From Ascarosepion bandense (taxonomy: Eukaryota; Mollusca; Cephalopoda; Sepiida; Sepiidae), in the NCBI GenBank assembly GCA_037127315.1, contig JBBBDQ010001279.1, positions 315,001 through 379,000 of the forward strand: DNA of 64,000 bases. The letters are read 5' to 3'. Below, one piece after another: positions 63,670-64,000 of this stretch; positions within the stretch are counted from its first letter, which is position 1; the number at the start of each line of letters is the position of its first letter. The position numbers and the translations under genes were made by a program. The notes below the pieces were generated by a model that saw only the letters and a list, made by a program, of their open reading frames with translations, was not told the origin of the DNA and made no database searches.

Positions 63670-64000
63670 GCTTTTATAGAGGCGCCATTAGTCTTTGGCT
63701 CCAAACTTGGAGGATGCTATGCGCTGCTTCATTCTGGCAGCAAACAACATCTTAGCTTCGTTAAGTATCTTTTTACACTTATTACAAGCTGAAGTGAAAA
63801 GGCGCCTGTTTTGGTTCGACCCGTGGTTACGATAAAGCCGGAAGAAGTGATTTTGGTGGGCAATGGCGGCCGAGCAAGCGGGCGAGCACCAGGAAGACGA
63901 ATGGGATTTAAGCTGAAATTTCCCGGCAGGGATGAAAGCATCGATGCCAGCCTTAACCCAGGAGGAGACCTCTGATGCACAGTCTTCGATGGGAAGACTA

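Larger units (their letters stand above)
61805..64000 (-). mobile_element. Group-1 LINE, best preserved copy, runs off the window
   Basis: Minus strand, from the conserved tail and T-run at 61810-61870 to beyond the right edge. It covers the 3' UTR, the RT C-terminal domain, all RT motifs and part of the linker between endonuclease and RT. The same frame is open from the edge to its natural stop at 61960 apart from two single-codon stops (63688-63690 and 62704-62706). The endonuclease would lie outside the window. Confidence 0.92.

Overview
This window is repeat-dominated animal nuclear DNA. I find no host protein-coding gene that I can defend. Almost everything recognisable is a decayed retrotransposon, a Pol III-derived SINE, a Penelope-like element (PLE) or a tandem repeat. 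The mix of tRNA-derived SINEs with a shared central domain, CR1/Jockey-like and RTE-like LINEs, PLEs, and long GATA, TA and GAAA arrays suggests a lophotrochozoan and most likely a cephalopod mollusc. That host assignment is an inference from repeat style, not proven by any gene.

Layout. 1-5.5 kb: TA/TG microsatellites, a CAAAGC minisatellite split by a SINE dimer and a 5'-truncated LINE. 5.6-11.2 kb: decayed LINEs, SINEs, a mariner transposase fragment and the inverted partner of the SINE dimer. 11.4-17.8 kb: three or more minus-strand LINE copies, one reaching back to its endonuclease. 17.8-23.1 kb: AT-rich higher-order tandem arrays and a 1.1-kb polypurine tract. 23.5-29.6 kb: SINEs, a head-to-head PLE hairpin, RTE-like and CR1-like LINEs. 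30.4-36.6 kb: a gag/ORF1-like remnant, structured GC-rich units with interleaved stems, a tandem array of tRNA-like monomers, and a 5S-tRNA chimeric SINE interrupted by a hairpin-rich insert with an 18-bp target duplication. 36.9-46.1 kb: about 87 copies of a 105-bp repeat which is a piece of an RTE-like reverse transcriptase ORF amplified in tandem. 46.7-53.7 kb: more minisatellites, PLE pieces, SINEs and a PLE reverse transcriptase remnant with inverted ends. 53.8-57.3 kb: a foldback, a short element sharing the LINE tail, and a tandem array of six 5S rRNA-derived units. 57.8-64 kb: GATA arrays, PLE endonuclease remnant, and the best preserved LINE running off the right edge.

How the parts relate. 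Two autonomous LINE groups are present. Group 1 (CR1/Jockey-like) carries a conserved 3' tail that is also the end of a short non-autonomous element. Group 2 (RTE-like) supplied the 105-bp array unit, and its single-copy homologue is visible at 26098-26202. The tRNA-SINE and the 5S-tRNA chimeric SINE share a central block of about 65 bp ending in a TATGGGTTAA-type motif. The strongest candidates for something undescribed are the 105-bp RT-derived satellite, the tandem 5S-derived array with its matching chimeric SINE, the SINE dimer that appears to have moved as one unit, and the hairpin-rich 250-bp insert.
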